A stretch of 9,654 nt of DNA, taken from Pseudomonadota bacterium. GTDB taxonomy: Bacteria > Pseudomonadota > Alphaproteobacteria > Acetobacterales > Acetobacteraceae. The stretch spans positions 1-9,654 of the forward strand of contig JAJZVE010000128.1 in the NCBI GenBank assembly GCA_021845835.1. The letters run 5' to 3'. Under the pieces are notes generated by a model, which worked only from the letters and a program-made list of their open reading frames with translations, did no database searches and was not told the origin of the DNA. Positions 1 through 5,864 of this stretch are shown piece after piece; position 1 is the stretch's first letter, and each line of letters starts with the position of its first letter. Made by a program: the position numbers and the translations under genes.

Positions 1-4
1 GCCT

Positions 5-23
5 GCCGCCGGGCGCTGGCGGC
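5..23. repeat. GC-rich inverted repeat at the left edge
   Basis: GCCGCC (5-10) and GGCGGC (18-23) form a perfect six-pair stem with a seven-base loop. On the minus strand it lies downstream of the UPF0114 gene and could be a terminator stem, but any T tract would fall outside the window. Confidence 0.2.
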
Positions 24-50
24 GGCGTAGCGCGTCGTTTCCCGGCGCCT

Positions 51-63
51 GGGTCCAGGACCC
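51..63. repeat. Perfect 13-bp palindrome downstream of the UPF0114 gene
   Basis: GGGTCC (51-56) and GGACCC (58-63) flank a single central A, 12 bases past the minus-strand stop codon. As RNA it would form a five-pair stem with a CAG loop. No T tract follows on the minus strand, so it may be a weak 3'-end structure or a protein-binding site. Confidence 0.3.
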
Positions 64-66
64 GCC

Positions 67-80
67 GGTCAGTGGTCAGT
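67..80. repeat. Tandem duplication of a 7-bp unit at the UPF0114 stop codon
   Basis: GGTCAGT occurs twice in direct succession (67-73, 74-80) and spans the minus-strand stop codon at 76-78. It gives a second TGA-containing copy just beyond the gene. This is probably a small slippage duplication without function. Confidence 0.35.
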
Positions 81-567
81 GCGCGGCAGCCGGCCGGTGC
101 GCACGGTCGATCAGCGCGATGCCAAGCGCCGACAGCACGAACACGATATGCACCGCAGCCAGCGTCAGCAGCCGGCGTTCGGCTTCGCCTTCCATGAAGG
201 CGCGCAATACGTGGATCATCGAGATCATGACGACCGAGACGGCGACCTTCACCTTGACGTTGCTGGAATCGAGCTTGCCGAGCCATTCCGGGCTGTGCCC
301 GGGCGGCGCGTCGATGCGGGAGATGTAGCTCTCGTAGGACGAGACGGCGACCATGACGAGCAGGTTGGCGAGCAGCACGAGGTCGAGCAGCGACAGCAGC
401 AGCAGCACCAGGTCGATGTCGGTGAAGCCCGCGAAGTCCGCCGCGAGGTGCCAGAGCTGCTTGCCGACCATCGCGTAGATCGCGAGCAGGGTCGCCAGCA
501 GCGCGAGATAGAGCGGCAGCAGCAGCCAGCGCAGGCCGAGCATCAGGGCTTCGATGGTGCGGTCCAT
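76..567 (-). CDS. UPF0114 (YqhA-like, TIGR00645) integral membrane protein
   Basis: 163-residue inner-membrane protein of the UPF0114 family, whose function is not established. Four hydrophobic spans are visible at about residues 11-33, 51-75, 105-122 and 133-154. The YESYIS segment after span 2 (78-83) and the block around WLGKLD and VKVKVAVSVVMISMIH (95-119) match the conserved core of the family, and the length is typical. I start at the ATG at 565-567 because the encoded protein then begins right before span 1 and a GAGGGA-type Shine-Dalgarno lies a few bases upstream. The reading frame stays open to 732, but that extra 55-residue segment is Arg/Pro/Gly-rich and would overlap the neighbouring gene's upstream region. 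It is the only minus-strand gene and is transcribed divergently from the alcohol dehydrogenase across 155 bp. Confidence 0.9.
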   Translation of the reverse strand: MDRTIEALMLGLRWLLLPLYLALLATLLAIYAMVGKQLWHLAADFAGFTDIDLVLLLLSLLDLVLLANLLVMVAVSSYESYISRIDAPPGHSPEWLGKLDSSNVKVKVAVSVVMISMIHVLRAFMEGEAERRLLTLAAVHIVFVLSALGIALIDRAHRPAAAH

Positions 568-599
568 GCGCGGCGAGGTCCCTCGGGTGCGACCGCCGA

Positions 600-629
600 A
601 TCGTAGCGGAGGGCGGACGGCGGAGGGAA
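600..629 (-). promoter_or_regulatory. Possible sigma70-type promoter for the UPF0114 gene
   Basis: On the minus strand, TACGAT (600-605) resembles a -10 box and TTCCCT (624-629) is a weak -35 match, with an 18-base spacer. A transcript would start about 25 bases before the ATG at 567. The region is the divergent gap between two genes, where a promoter is expected, but the -35 match is poor, so this is only a candidate. Confidence 0.2.
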
Positions 630-722
630 GGCCGCGCTGCTCTTGCGTCCCTGTCGCGCTTGCGGGAGACGGATGGTCCGGTGCGCCGGGCGAGGGTGCC
701 CGCGCCCGCCAGAGGACACGCC

Positions 723-1889
723 ATGTTCCCATTGCTCTCCCCCCGTCTCGCGCTGGTCGGTGGCGGCAGCGTCAAGGACGTTGCGTCGGTGCTGCGCCGG
801 TTCGGCCTCGCGCGGCCGCTGGTCGTGACCGACAAGTTCATGGTCGCGTCGGGCCTGGTGCGCCGCTGCCTCGATCCGCTGGAGGCGGCCGGCATGATCG
901 CGCCGGTGTTCTCCGACACCGTCTCGGACCCCACCGATACCGCGGTCGCCGCCGGGGTGGCGCGGCTGCGGGCGGGGGATTTCGACTGCCTGATCGGTTT
1001 CGGCGGCGGATCGTCCATCGACACTGCGAAGGCGATGGGGCTGCTGGCGCTCGGCGATGCGCCGATGTCCGCCTACAAGGTGCCGGCCTCGCCCGACCGC
1101 GCGGCGCTGCCGGTGATCGCCATCCCGACCACCGCCGGCACCGGCAGCGAGGCGACCCGCGTCACCATCGTCACCGACACTGCGCGCGACGAGAAGATGC
1201 TCATCATGGGGCTGGGCTGCCTGCCGCTCGCCGCCATCGTCGATTACGAGCTGACGTTGTCGCTGCCCCGGCGCATCACCGCCGATACCGGCATCGACAG
1301 CCTGACGCATGCGCTGGAGGCCTATGTCTCGCGCCGCGCCAATCCCGTCACCGATAGCTGGGCACTGGCCGCGATGGGGCTGATCGGCGCCAACCTGCGC
1401 ACCGCCTGGCACGAGCCGGGCAACGCCGCCGCGCGCGAGGCGATGATGCTGGGCGCGATGCTGGGCGGGCTTGCGTTCAGCAACGCCTCGGTCGCGCTGG
1501 TGCATGGCATGTCGCGGCCGATCGGGGCGCATTTCCACGTGCCGCACGGGCTGTCCAACGCCATGCTGCTGCCGGCGGTGACGCGCTTCTCGGTCGGCGG
1601 GGCGCCGGAGCGCTACGCCGCGGCGGCGCGCGGGATCGGCCTTGCCCGTGCCGAGGACGACGCCGAGGCCGCCTGCGTGAAGCTGGTGGAAGGGCTGGCG
1701 GCGCTGAATGCCGCGCTTGAGGTGCCCGGCCCGCGCGCTTATGGAATTGACGCGGACGCATGGGAGGCGCGCCTGGAGGTCATGGCGGAGCAGGCGCTGG
1801 CCTCCGGCAGCCCGGCCAACAATCCGCGCGTCCCGGACCAGGCCGAGATCGTGGCGCTGTACCGGGCCGTCTATGCTGCCAATGCCTGA
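723..1889 (+). CDS. Iron-containing (group III) alcohol dehydrogenase
   Basis: 388-residue NAD(P)-dependent alcohol dehydrogenase of the Fe-ADH family, the usual family length. The N-terminal Rossmann-like domain carries GGGSSID (94-100) followed by TAK. TTAGTGSEAT (136-145) is the second nucleotide/phosphate-binding signature. The metal site in the helical C-terminal domain is intact by alignment with E. coli FucO: Asp192 and His196 in GIDSLTHALEAY, His261 in VHG and His275 in PHG. The position equivalent to FucO His267 is Arg265 (HGMSRPIG), which points to a subgroup distinct from FucO, although from memory this Arg recurs in related proteins. The start at 723 is set by AGAGGA (711-716) six bases upstream; an in-frame ATG at 660 would add 21 residues without family character. 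Substrate is unknown. A rhodanese gene follows 21 bp downstream and is probably co-transcribed. Confidence 0.92.
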   Translation: MFPLLSPRLALVGGGSVKDVASVLRRFGLARPLVVTDKFMVASGLVRRCLDPLEAAGMIAPVFSDTVSDPTDTAVAAGVARLRAGDFDCLIGFGGGSSIDTAKAMGLLALGDAPMSAYKVPASPDRAALPVIAIPTTAGTGSEATRVTIVTDTARDEKMLIMGLGCLPLAAIVDYELTLSLPRRITADTGIDSLTHALEAYVSRRANPVTDSWALAAMGLIGANLRTAWHEPGNAAAREAMMLGAMLGGLAFSNASVALVHGMSRPIGAHFHVPHGLSNAMLLPAVTRFSVGGAPERYAAAARGIGLARAEDDAEAACVKLVEGLAALNAALEVPGPRAYGIDADAWEARLEVMAEQALASGSPANNPRVPDQAEIVALYRAVYAANA

Positions 1890-1910
1890 CCGCGACACAG
1901 AGGGGATGCG

Positions 1911-2288
1911 ATGGCGACGACGCTCAGGGACATGATGGCCGACGCCCATGCCGCGGTGCCGCGGCTGGCGCCCGACCAGGTTGCTGTGCGGCTCGGCCAG
2001 GGCGCCGTGCTGCTGGACGTGCGCGACCCGCACGAGGTCGCGGGCAGCGGCAAGATCGCCGGCGCGGTCGCGGTGTCGCGCGGCATGCTGGAGTTCCGTG
2101 CCGACCCGGACAGCCCCTCGCGCCATCCGGCGCTGCAGGTGGAGACGACGGTGCTGGTCTATTGCGCCGCCGGCGCCCGGGCGGCGCTGGCGGGGCGCAC
2201 GCTGCGCGAGCTGGGCTTCTGCGAGGTGTTCAACGCCGGCGGCTTCAGGGAACTGGCCGACGCGGGATTGCCGATCGAGCCGGCCTGA
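1911..2288 (+). CDS. Single-domain rhodanese-like protein (sulfurtransferase)
   Basis: 125-residue cytoplasmic rhodanese domain. These proteins carry sulfane sulfur as a cysteine persulfide and pass it to thiophilic acceptors. The CH2A-like segment LLDVRDPHEVAGSGKIAGAV (34-53) and the active-site loop CAAGAR (Cys85 to Arg90) are both intact, followed by the conserved helix AALAGRTLRELGF and the C-terminal VFNAGGF segment (107-112). No signal peptide or membrane span is seen. AGAGGGG (1899-1905) lies five bases before the ATG. It is 21 bp downstream of the alcohol dehydrogenase, consistent with an operon, though no known pathway requires the pair. The six-residue loop is of the sulfurtransferase type, not the longer Cdc25 phosphatase type. 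Confidence 0.9.
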   Translation: MATTLRDMMADAHAAVPRLAPDQVAVRLGQGAVLLDVRDPHEVAGSGKIAGAVAVSRGMLEFRADPDSPSRHPALQVETTVLVYCAAGARAALAGRTLRELGFCEVFNAGGFRELADAGLPIEPA

Positions 2289-2297
2289 TCACGGAAA

Positions 2298-2325
2298 GGT
2301 TGATCGCGCCGATCCGATCGCAACC
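2298..2325 (+). other. Imperfect stem-loop downstream of the rhodanese gene
   Basis: GGTTGATCG (2298-2306) pairs with CGAT plus CAACC (2315-2318, 2321-2325) across an eight-base loop, with a two-base bulge. It sits ten bases after the rhodanese stop codon. No run of T follows, so it is not a classical intrinsic terminator. It may mark the end of the first operon or protect the 3' end. Confidence 0.2.
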
Positions 2326-2396
2326 GGTTCGCTTCAGCTTGCGTTAGTCCCGCGTGCCGGCAATGGCCGGGCAGAGACGCAGGAGCAGCGGCGGCA

Positions 2397-2531
2397 ATGT
2401 ATTCGGAGCCTGAACTTTCCCCCTCCCGGCCGCGGCGGCACCGCCGCGGCGCCTGGCTGCCGGGGGTGTCGGCGGTGCTCGTCATCGTGGCGTTGCTGGC
2501 CGTCTGGGCGGTGCTGGCGGCGCACGGGTAG
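2397..2531 (+). CDS. Small single-span membrane protein, 44 residues
   Basis: I do not recognise the family. The reading frame begins MYSEPELSPSRPRRHRRG, an acidic then strongly basic N-terminus. It continues with one hydrophobic span at about residues 20-42 (from WLPGVSAVLVIV to VLAAHG) and ends at TAG. Support for a real gene: an AGGAG at 2381-2385 upstream (spacing of 11, slightly long); third codon positions nearly all G/C as in the neighbours; and a textbook transmembrane segment preceded by a positive cluster, which predicts an N-in orientation. The other frames over this stretch give Arg- and Cys-rich peptides without pattern. It is 108 bp after the rhodanese and 97 bp before the transporter. 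It could be a membrane-protein partner or a stress peptide, but nothing in the sequence decides this. Confidence 0.5.
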   Translation: MYSEPELSPSRPRRHRRGAWLPGVSAVLVIVALLAVWAVLAAHG

Positions 2532-2552
2532 GGCGCCGTCTCGACAGCGCCC
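2531..2552 (+). terminator. GC hairpin directly after the small membrane gene
   Basis: GGGCGC (2531-2536) pairs perfectly with GCGCCC (2547-2552) over a ten-base loop, beginning at the last base of the small gene's stop codon. No T tract follows, so termination is uncertain. In GC-rich genomes such hairpins can assist Rho-dependent ending or mRNA 3'-end stability. Confidence 0.2.
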
Positions 2553-2628
2553 GGGCCGGCACGCTAGCAGGCGCGCCGTGAGGGCGCCGGCACAGCAGCG
2601 GAGCAGCGGGATCGTGGGCGCCTGGCTG

Positions 2629-3489
2629 ATGCGCTTCGGCGCGCCGCCGCTGTTCATCCTGCTGTGGTCTTCCGGCTTCGTTTTCCTGCGCATCGGGCTC
2701 GACTATGCCGACCCGCTGACGCTGCTGGCGGCGCGCTATGCGCTGGTGCTGGTCGTGCTGGTGCCGCTGGTGCTGCTGCTGCGCCTGCGGCTGCCGCGCG
2801 GTGCTGCCTGGGTGCATCTGGCGGTGGTGGGCGTGCTGCTGCAGGCGGGTCATTTCGCCTGCATCAATCTGGCGGTGGCGCACGGGCTGGCGCCGGGGGC
2901 CACCGCCCTCATTACCTGCCTGCAGCCGATCCTGGTCGGGCTGGCGGCGCCTGTTCTGGCCGGCGAGCGGGTATCGGCGCGGCGCTGGCTCGGGCTGGCG
3001 CTGGGCCTGGCCGGAGCGGTCGCGGTGATCGTGGCTCGCTCCGCGATGGGTGCGCTGCCGCTGGTCGGCCTGCTGTTCGCGGTTGCGGGCCTGTTCGCGC
3101 TGGCCGGCGCCACGCTGTACCAGCGGCGGTTCGGGTCGGGGATGCATCCGGTGGTGGCCAATCTGGTGCAGTGCAGCGTCGGGCTGGCGGTGTCGCTGCC
3201 GCTGGCGGCGCTGCTGGAGCCAATGCGCTTCGAGCTGACGCCGCAACTGGCCGGCGCGCTCGCCTATCTCGTGCTGGCAAACTCGATCGTGGCCCTGTCG
3301 CTGCTGCTGGCGATGGTGCGGCTGGGCGAGGCGTCGCGTGTGTCCGCGCTGTTCTTCCTGGTGCCGCCGACCACGGCGCTGGTCGCCTGGGCGATGCTGG
3401 GCGACACGCTGCCGCCGCTCGGATGGGCCGGCATGGCAGCCTCGGCGGCCGGCGTCGCGATCGTCACGGTGGAACGGCGGCGGCGCTGA
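2629..3489 (+). CDS. DMT superfamily (EamA) transporter
   Basis: 286-residue polytopic inner-membrane transporter made of two EamA repeats with about ten spans. Repeat 1 runs from PPLFILLWSSGFVFLRIGL to GAVAVIVARS (about 6-138) and contains the typical AGERVSARRWLGLALGLAG (111-129). Repeat 2 (about 143-280) ends in LGDTLPPLGWAGMAASAAG, the family's closing motif. The Arg-rich tail VERRRR is cytoplasmic by the positive-inside rule. Family members mostly export amino acids, nucleosides/purines or small metabolites; substrate cannot be assigned. I chose ATG 2629 because the first span then begins at once, as is usual. GTG 2614, with GGAG (2600-2603) ten bases upstream, is a realistic alternative adding five residues. 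The gene lies 70 bp before the urate hydroxylase gene, so a purine-related role is possible but unproven. Confidence 0.88.
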   Translation: MRFGAPPLFILLWSSGFVFLRIGLDYADPLTLLAARYALVLVVLVPLVLLLRLRLPRGAAWVHLAVVGVLLQAGHFACINLAVAHGLAPGATALITCLQPILVGLAAPVLAGERVSARRWLGLALGLAGAVAVIVARSAMGALPLVGLLFAVAGLFALAGATLYQRRFGSGMHPVVANLVQCSVGLAVSLPLAALLEPMRFELTPQLAGALAYLVLANSIVALSLLLAMVRLGEASRVSALFFLVPPTTALVAWAMLGDTLPPLGWAGMAASAAGVAIVTVERRRR

Positions 3490-3559
3490 GCCGGCCGCGG
3501 TTGCGCGCCGGGCGCGGGACGCTCAGGATCGCGCGAGACGTGAGAGGGTGGGCTTGCCA

Positions 3560-4753
3560 ATGCCGTGGGGGCTGCTGATCGACTGGGTCGAATTGCTCGT
3601 GCGCTGGATGCACGTGATCGCCGGCATCGCCTGGATTGGCAGCTCGTTCTATTTCATCGCGCTGGACGCCAGCCTGCGGCACGAGCCGCGGCTCGATCCG
3701 CGCGTGAAGGGCGAGGCGTGGCAGGTCCACGGCGGCGGCTTCTACCAGATGCAGAAATTCCTGGTGGCGCCGGAGTTCATGCCGGAGCACCTGACCTGGT
3801 TCAAATGGGAAGCCTATTCCACCTGGATCTTCGGCTTCGTGCTACTGATCCTGGTGTACTACCTGCATCCGGGCGTGTACCTGATCGACCGCGCGGTGCT
3901 TGATCTGTCGGCGACGGGCGCGGTCGCGATCGGCGTCGCGTCGCTGGCCGCCGGCTGGGTGATCTATGACCTTCTGTGCAGGTCGTGGATCGGGCAGAAC
4001 ACGGCGCGGCTGGCGCTGGTCGGGTTCGTGCTGCTGGTGGCGGCGACGTTCGGCTACACGCAGGTGTTTTCCGGGCGCGGCGCGTTCATCCATGTCGGCG
4101 TGCTGGTCGGCACCCTCATGGTCGGCAACGTGTTCCTGGTAATCATCCCGAAGCAGCGCATCGTGGTGCGCGACCTGCTGGCCGGGCGCACGCCGGACCC
4201 GGCGCTGGGGGCGGCGGCCAAGCAACGATCGGTCCACAACAACTACCTGACGCTGCCGGTCGTGTTCACCATGCTCAGCAGCCACTACGCCTTCACCTAC
4301 ACGGGGCGCTGGAGCTGGCTGGTGCTGGCCGCCGTGTTCGTCGCCAGCTTCCTGATCCGGCACTGGTTCAACGTCGGCCACACCGGCGCCAGGCCCGACT
4401 GGCGGCTGTGGCCGGCGGCGGCGGTGCCGATGCTGCTGGCGGCGCTGCTGACGCTGCTCGGCCAGCCGCGAATCGAAGCGGCTGCGGGCAGCGCCAGCTT
4501 CGCCGACGTGCAGCGCATCATGGTGGCGCGCTGCGTGGTGTGCCACGCGGCCAGGCCGCATTTCGACGGCATCGAGGAGGCGCCGAAAGGCGTGATGCTG
4601 GACACGCCGGCGCGCATCGCCGCGCTGGCGCCGCAAGTTTACCAGCAGGCGGTGGTGACGCGGGCGATGCCGCTCAACAACCTGACCGGGATCACCGAGC
4701 CGGAGCGGCAGCAGATCGCGCGATGGGTGCAGGACGGGGCGAAGCCGCAATGA
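3560..4753 (+). CDS. puuD: Urate hydroxylase PuuD (membrane urate oxidase with C-terminal cytochrome c domain)
   Basis: 397-residue inner-membrane enzyme converting urate to 5-hydroxyisourate. The N-terminal part (about 1-300) is the urate-oxidase membrane domain (former DUF989) with about eight spans. It carries family segments such as WMHVIAGIAWIGSSFYF (16-32), HGGGFYQMQKF (57-67), KWEAYSTWIFGF (82-93), HNNYLTLPVVFTMLS (226-240) and FNVGHTGARPDWRLWP (270-285). The C-terminal soluble domain (about 310-397) is a class I cytochrome c with haem attachment CVVCH (325-329) and likely axial Met370 in TRAMPLNN. From knowledge of the family, electrons go to haem c and then to the respiratory chain, so no peroxide is made, unlike soluble uricase. 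GAGAGGGTGGG (3542-3552) precedes the ATG by seven bases. The stop overlaps the next start (ATGA), giving translational coupling. Not related to the E. coli gene also named puuD (gamma-glutamyl-GABA hydrolase). Confidence 0.95.
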   Translation: MPWGLLIDWVELLVRWMHVIAGIAWIGSSFYFIALDASLRHEPRLDPRVKGEAWQVHGGGFYQMQKFLVAPEFMPEHLTWFKWEAYSTWIFGFVLLILVYYLHPGVYLIDRAVLDLSATGAVAIGVASLAAGWVIYDLLCRSWIGQNTARLALVGFVLLVAATFGYTQVFSGRGAFIHVGVLVGTLMVGNVFLVIIPKQRIVVRDLLAGRTPDPALGAAAKQRSVHNNYLTLPVVFTMLSSHYAFTYTGRWSWLVLAAVFVASFLIRHWFNVGHTGARPDWRLWPAAAVPMLLAALLTLLGQPRIEAAAGSASFADVQRIMVARCVVCHAARPHFDGIEEAPKGVMLDTPARIAALAPQVYQQAVVTRAMPLNNLTGITEPERQQIARWVQDGAKPQ

Positions 4754-5103
4754 GCGGCGGGCGGCTGACCACGCATGTGCTGGACACGGCGGCCGGGCGG
4801 CCGGCGGCGGGGCTGACGCTCGATCTGTTCCGGCTGGACGGCGAGGGGCGGCGGTGCCTCGGCACGTTCCGCACCAATGCCGACGGCCGCTGCGACGCGC
4901 CGCTGCTGGCGGGCGCGGCGCTGGCGGCGGGAGCGTATGAGATCGTGTTCGCGGTCGGCGCCTGGCGGGCAGCGCAGGGCGCGGCGGGGGCGGGGTTCTA
5001 CGACGAGGTGCCGATCCGCTTCCGCGTCGGCGACCCGGACGGCCACTACCACGTGCCGCTGATCCTGGCGCCGTTCGGATATTCGACGTATCGGGGGAGC
5101 TGA
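4750..5103 (+). CDS. uraH: 5-Hydroxyisourate hydrolase (transthyretin-like, HIUase)
   Basis: 117-residue hydrolase that opens 5-hydroxyisourate to OHCU (2-oxo-4-hydroxy-4-carboxy-5-ureidoimidazoline), the step following PuuD. The N-terminal signature RLTTHVLDTAAGRPAAGL (5-22) and the C-terminal HYHVPLILAPFGYSTYRGS end (99-117) are diagnostic. The invariant YRGS tail separates it from vertebrate transthyretin. By alignment the catalytic set is His9, Arg47 (in TNADGRC), His101 and the terminal Ser117, all present. No signal peptide is seen, so the enzyme is cytoplasmic and presumably a tetramer as in the family. Its ATG overlaps the puuD stop by four bases, and the next gene begins two bases after its own stop, so the three are almost certainly one transcript. 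Confidence 0.96.
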   Translation: MSGGRLTTHVLDTAAGRPAAGLTLDLFRLDGEGRRCLGTFRTNADGRCDAPLLAGAALAAGAYEIVFAVGAWRAAQGAAGAGFYDEVPIRFRVGDPDGHYHVPLILAPFGYSTYRGS

Positions 5104-5105
5104 CC

Positions 5106-5864
5106 ATGCGCCTCCTGCTCGCCAACCCCAACACCACCCAGGCCGTCACCGACACCATCGCCGCCGCCGCCCGCGCCGTTGCGGCACCGGGGACGGAGAT
5201 CGTGCCCGCGACCGCCCGCTTCGGCGCGCGCGTCATCGGCACGCGCACGGAAATGGCGATCGCGGAACACGCGGCGCTCGACCTGCTGGCACATGCGGCC
5301 CCCGGCTGCGATGCCGTCATCATCGGCGCCTCTATCGATTCCGGCCTGCGCGCGGCGCGCGAGATGCTGGCGGTGCCGGTGCTCGGCCTGACCGAATCGG
5401 CGCTGCACGTCGCCTGTCTCACCGGCGGGCGATTCGGGACAGTGACGCTGTCGCGCCGCAGCGCCTATCCGCTGCGCGAGATGGTGGAGGGGTACGGACT
5501 GGCCGCGCGCTGTGGCGGCATGCGGGCGGCGGACGCCAACCCGCTCGATCTGCTGGCGGCGCCGGAGCGCGTCGCCGACCTGATCGTGGCGGAGGCGGAG
5601 CGGCTGGTCGCCGACGACATGGTGGATTGCGTGGTGCTGATCGGCGCGGTGATGGCCGGCATGCCGGCGCGCGTGCAGCCGCGCCTGCCGGTGCCGGTGA
5701 TCGAGGGGGTGCGCTGCGCGGTGGCGCTGGCCGAGTCGCTGGTGCGGCTGCAACTGCCCAGGCCGCGCGCCGGCGGCTATGCGGCCTTGCCGCGGCGCGA
5801 CCTCATTGGCGTGAGCGAAGCCCTGGCGGCGCGTTTCGGCGCGGAGGACAGCCATTCAACCTAG
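5106..5864 (+). CDS. Asp/Glu/hydantoin racemase-fold protein lacking both catalytic cysteines
   Basis: 252 residues, the length of hydantoin/allantoin racemases. The N-terminus MRLLLANPNTTQAVTDTI, the segment CDAVIIGASIDSGLRAAREM (68-87) and VPVIEGV (196-202) mark the Asp/Glu/hydantoin racemase superfamily. Family racemases use two cysteines, near residues 76 and 181 in hydantoin racemase (motifs ACFxDPG and LGCAGM). Here the aligned positions are Ala75 and Gly180, so the two-base Cys/Cys mechanism cannot work. Cys104 and Cys175 are present, but not at those positions. Context is urate breakdown: the start lies two bases after the 5-hydroxyisourate hydrolase stop, with GGGGGAG at 5093-5099. 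An allantoin-racemase label would be the default by homology, but the missing residues argue for another reaction (isomerase, lyase, decarboxylase-like) or a binding role. Family confidence is high; activity is unknown. Confidence 0.88.
   Translation: MRLLLANPNTTQAVTDTIAAAARAVAAPGTEIVPATARFGARVIGTRTEMAIAEHAALDLLAHAAPGCDAVIIGASIDSGLRAAREMLAVPVLGLTESALHVACLTGGRFGTVTLSRRSAYPLREMVEGYGLAARCGGMRAADANPLDLLAAPERVADLIVAEAERLVADDMVDCVVLIGAVMAGMPARVQPRLPVPVIEGVRCAVALAESLVRLQLPRPRAGGYAALPRRDLIGVSEALAARFGAEDSHST
5843..5848 (+). promoter_or_regulatory. Strong ribosome binding site pointing to an ATT start
   Basis: GGAGGA lies inside the end of the racemase-fold gene, five bases before an ATT at 5854. No ATG, GTG or TTG in the downstream gene's frame is near it; the nearest (TTG 5896) is 47 bases away. 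The site therefore favours ATT as the start of the following membrane protein. Confidence 0.5.

Noticed and set aside
643..671. TTGCGT plus a downstream hexamer as a plus-strand promoter before the alcohol dehydrogenase
   Set aside because: The hexamer 17 bases downstream (GAGACG) bears no likeness to a -10 box; only a repeated CTTGCG is seen.
543..2126. A 527-residue minus-strand open frame over the alcohol dehydrogenase
   Set aside because: Antisense to a family-assigned gene with intact motifs; composition is His/Arg/Gly-rich and shows no recognisable fold.
1948..2628. Upstream extension of the transporter frame to an ATG at 1948
   Set aside because: The extension overlaps the rhodanese gene and the small membrane gene and is Arg/Cys-rich. 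The transporter's first span begins right after ATG 2629.
3338..3559. Upstream extension of the PuuD frame into the transporter gene
   Set aside because: The added 74 residues are an Arg/Pro-rich shadow of the transporter's end; a good Shine-Dalgarno precedes ATG 3560.
3490..3559. Possible terminator or riboswitch between transporter and puuD
   Set aside because: Only short, mutually exclusive GC pairings are present, with no T tract and no recognisable riboswitch core.
3842..5422. A 526-residue minus-strand open frame over puuD and uraH
   Set aside because: Antisense to two diagnostic enzymes; the peptide is low-complexity Arg/Pro-rich.
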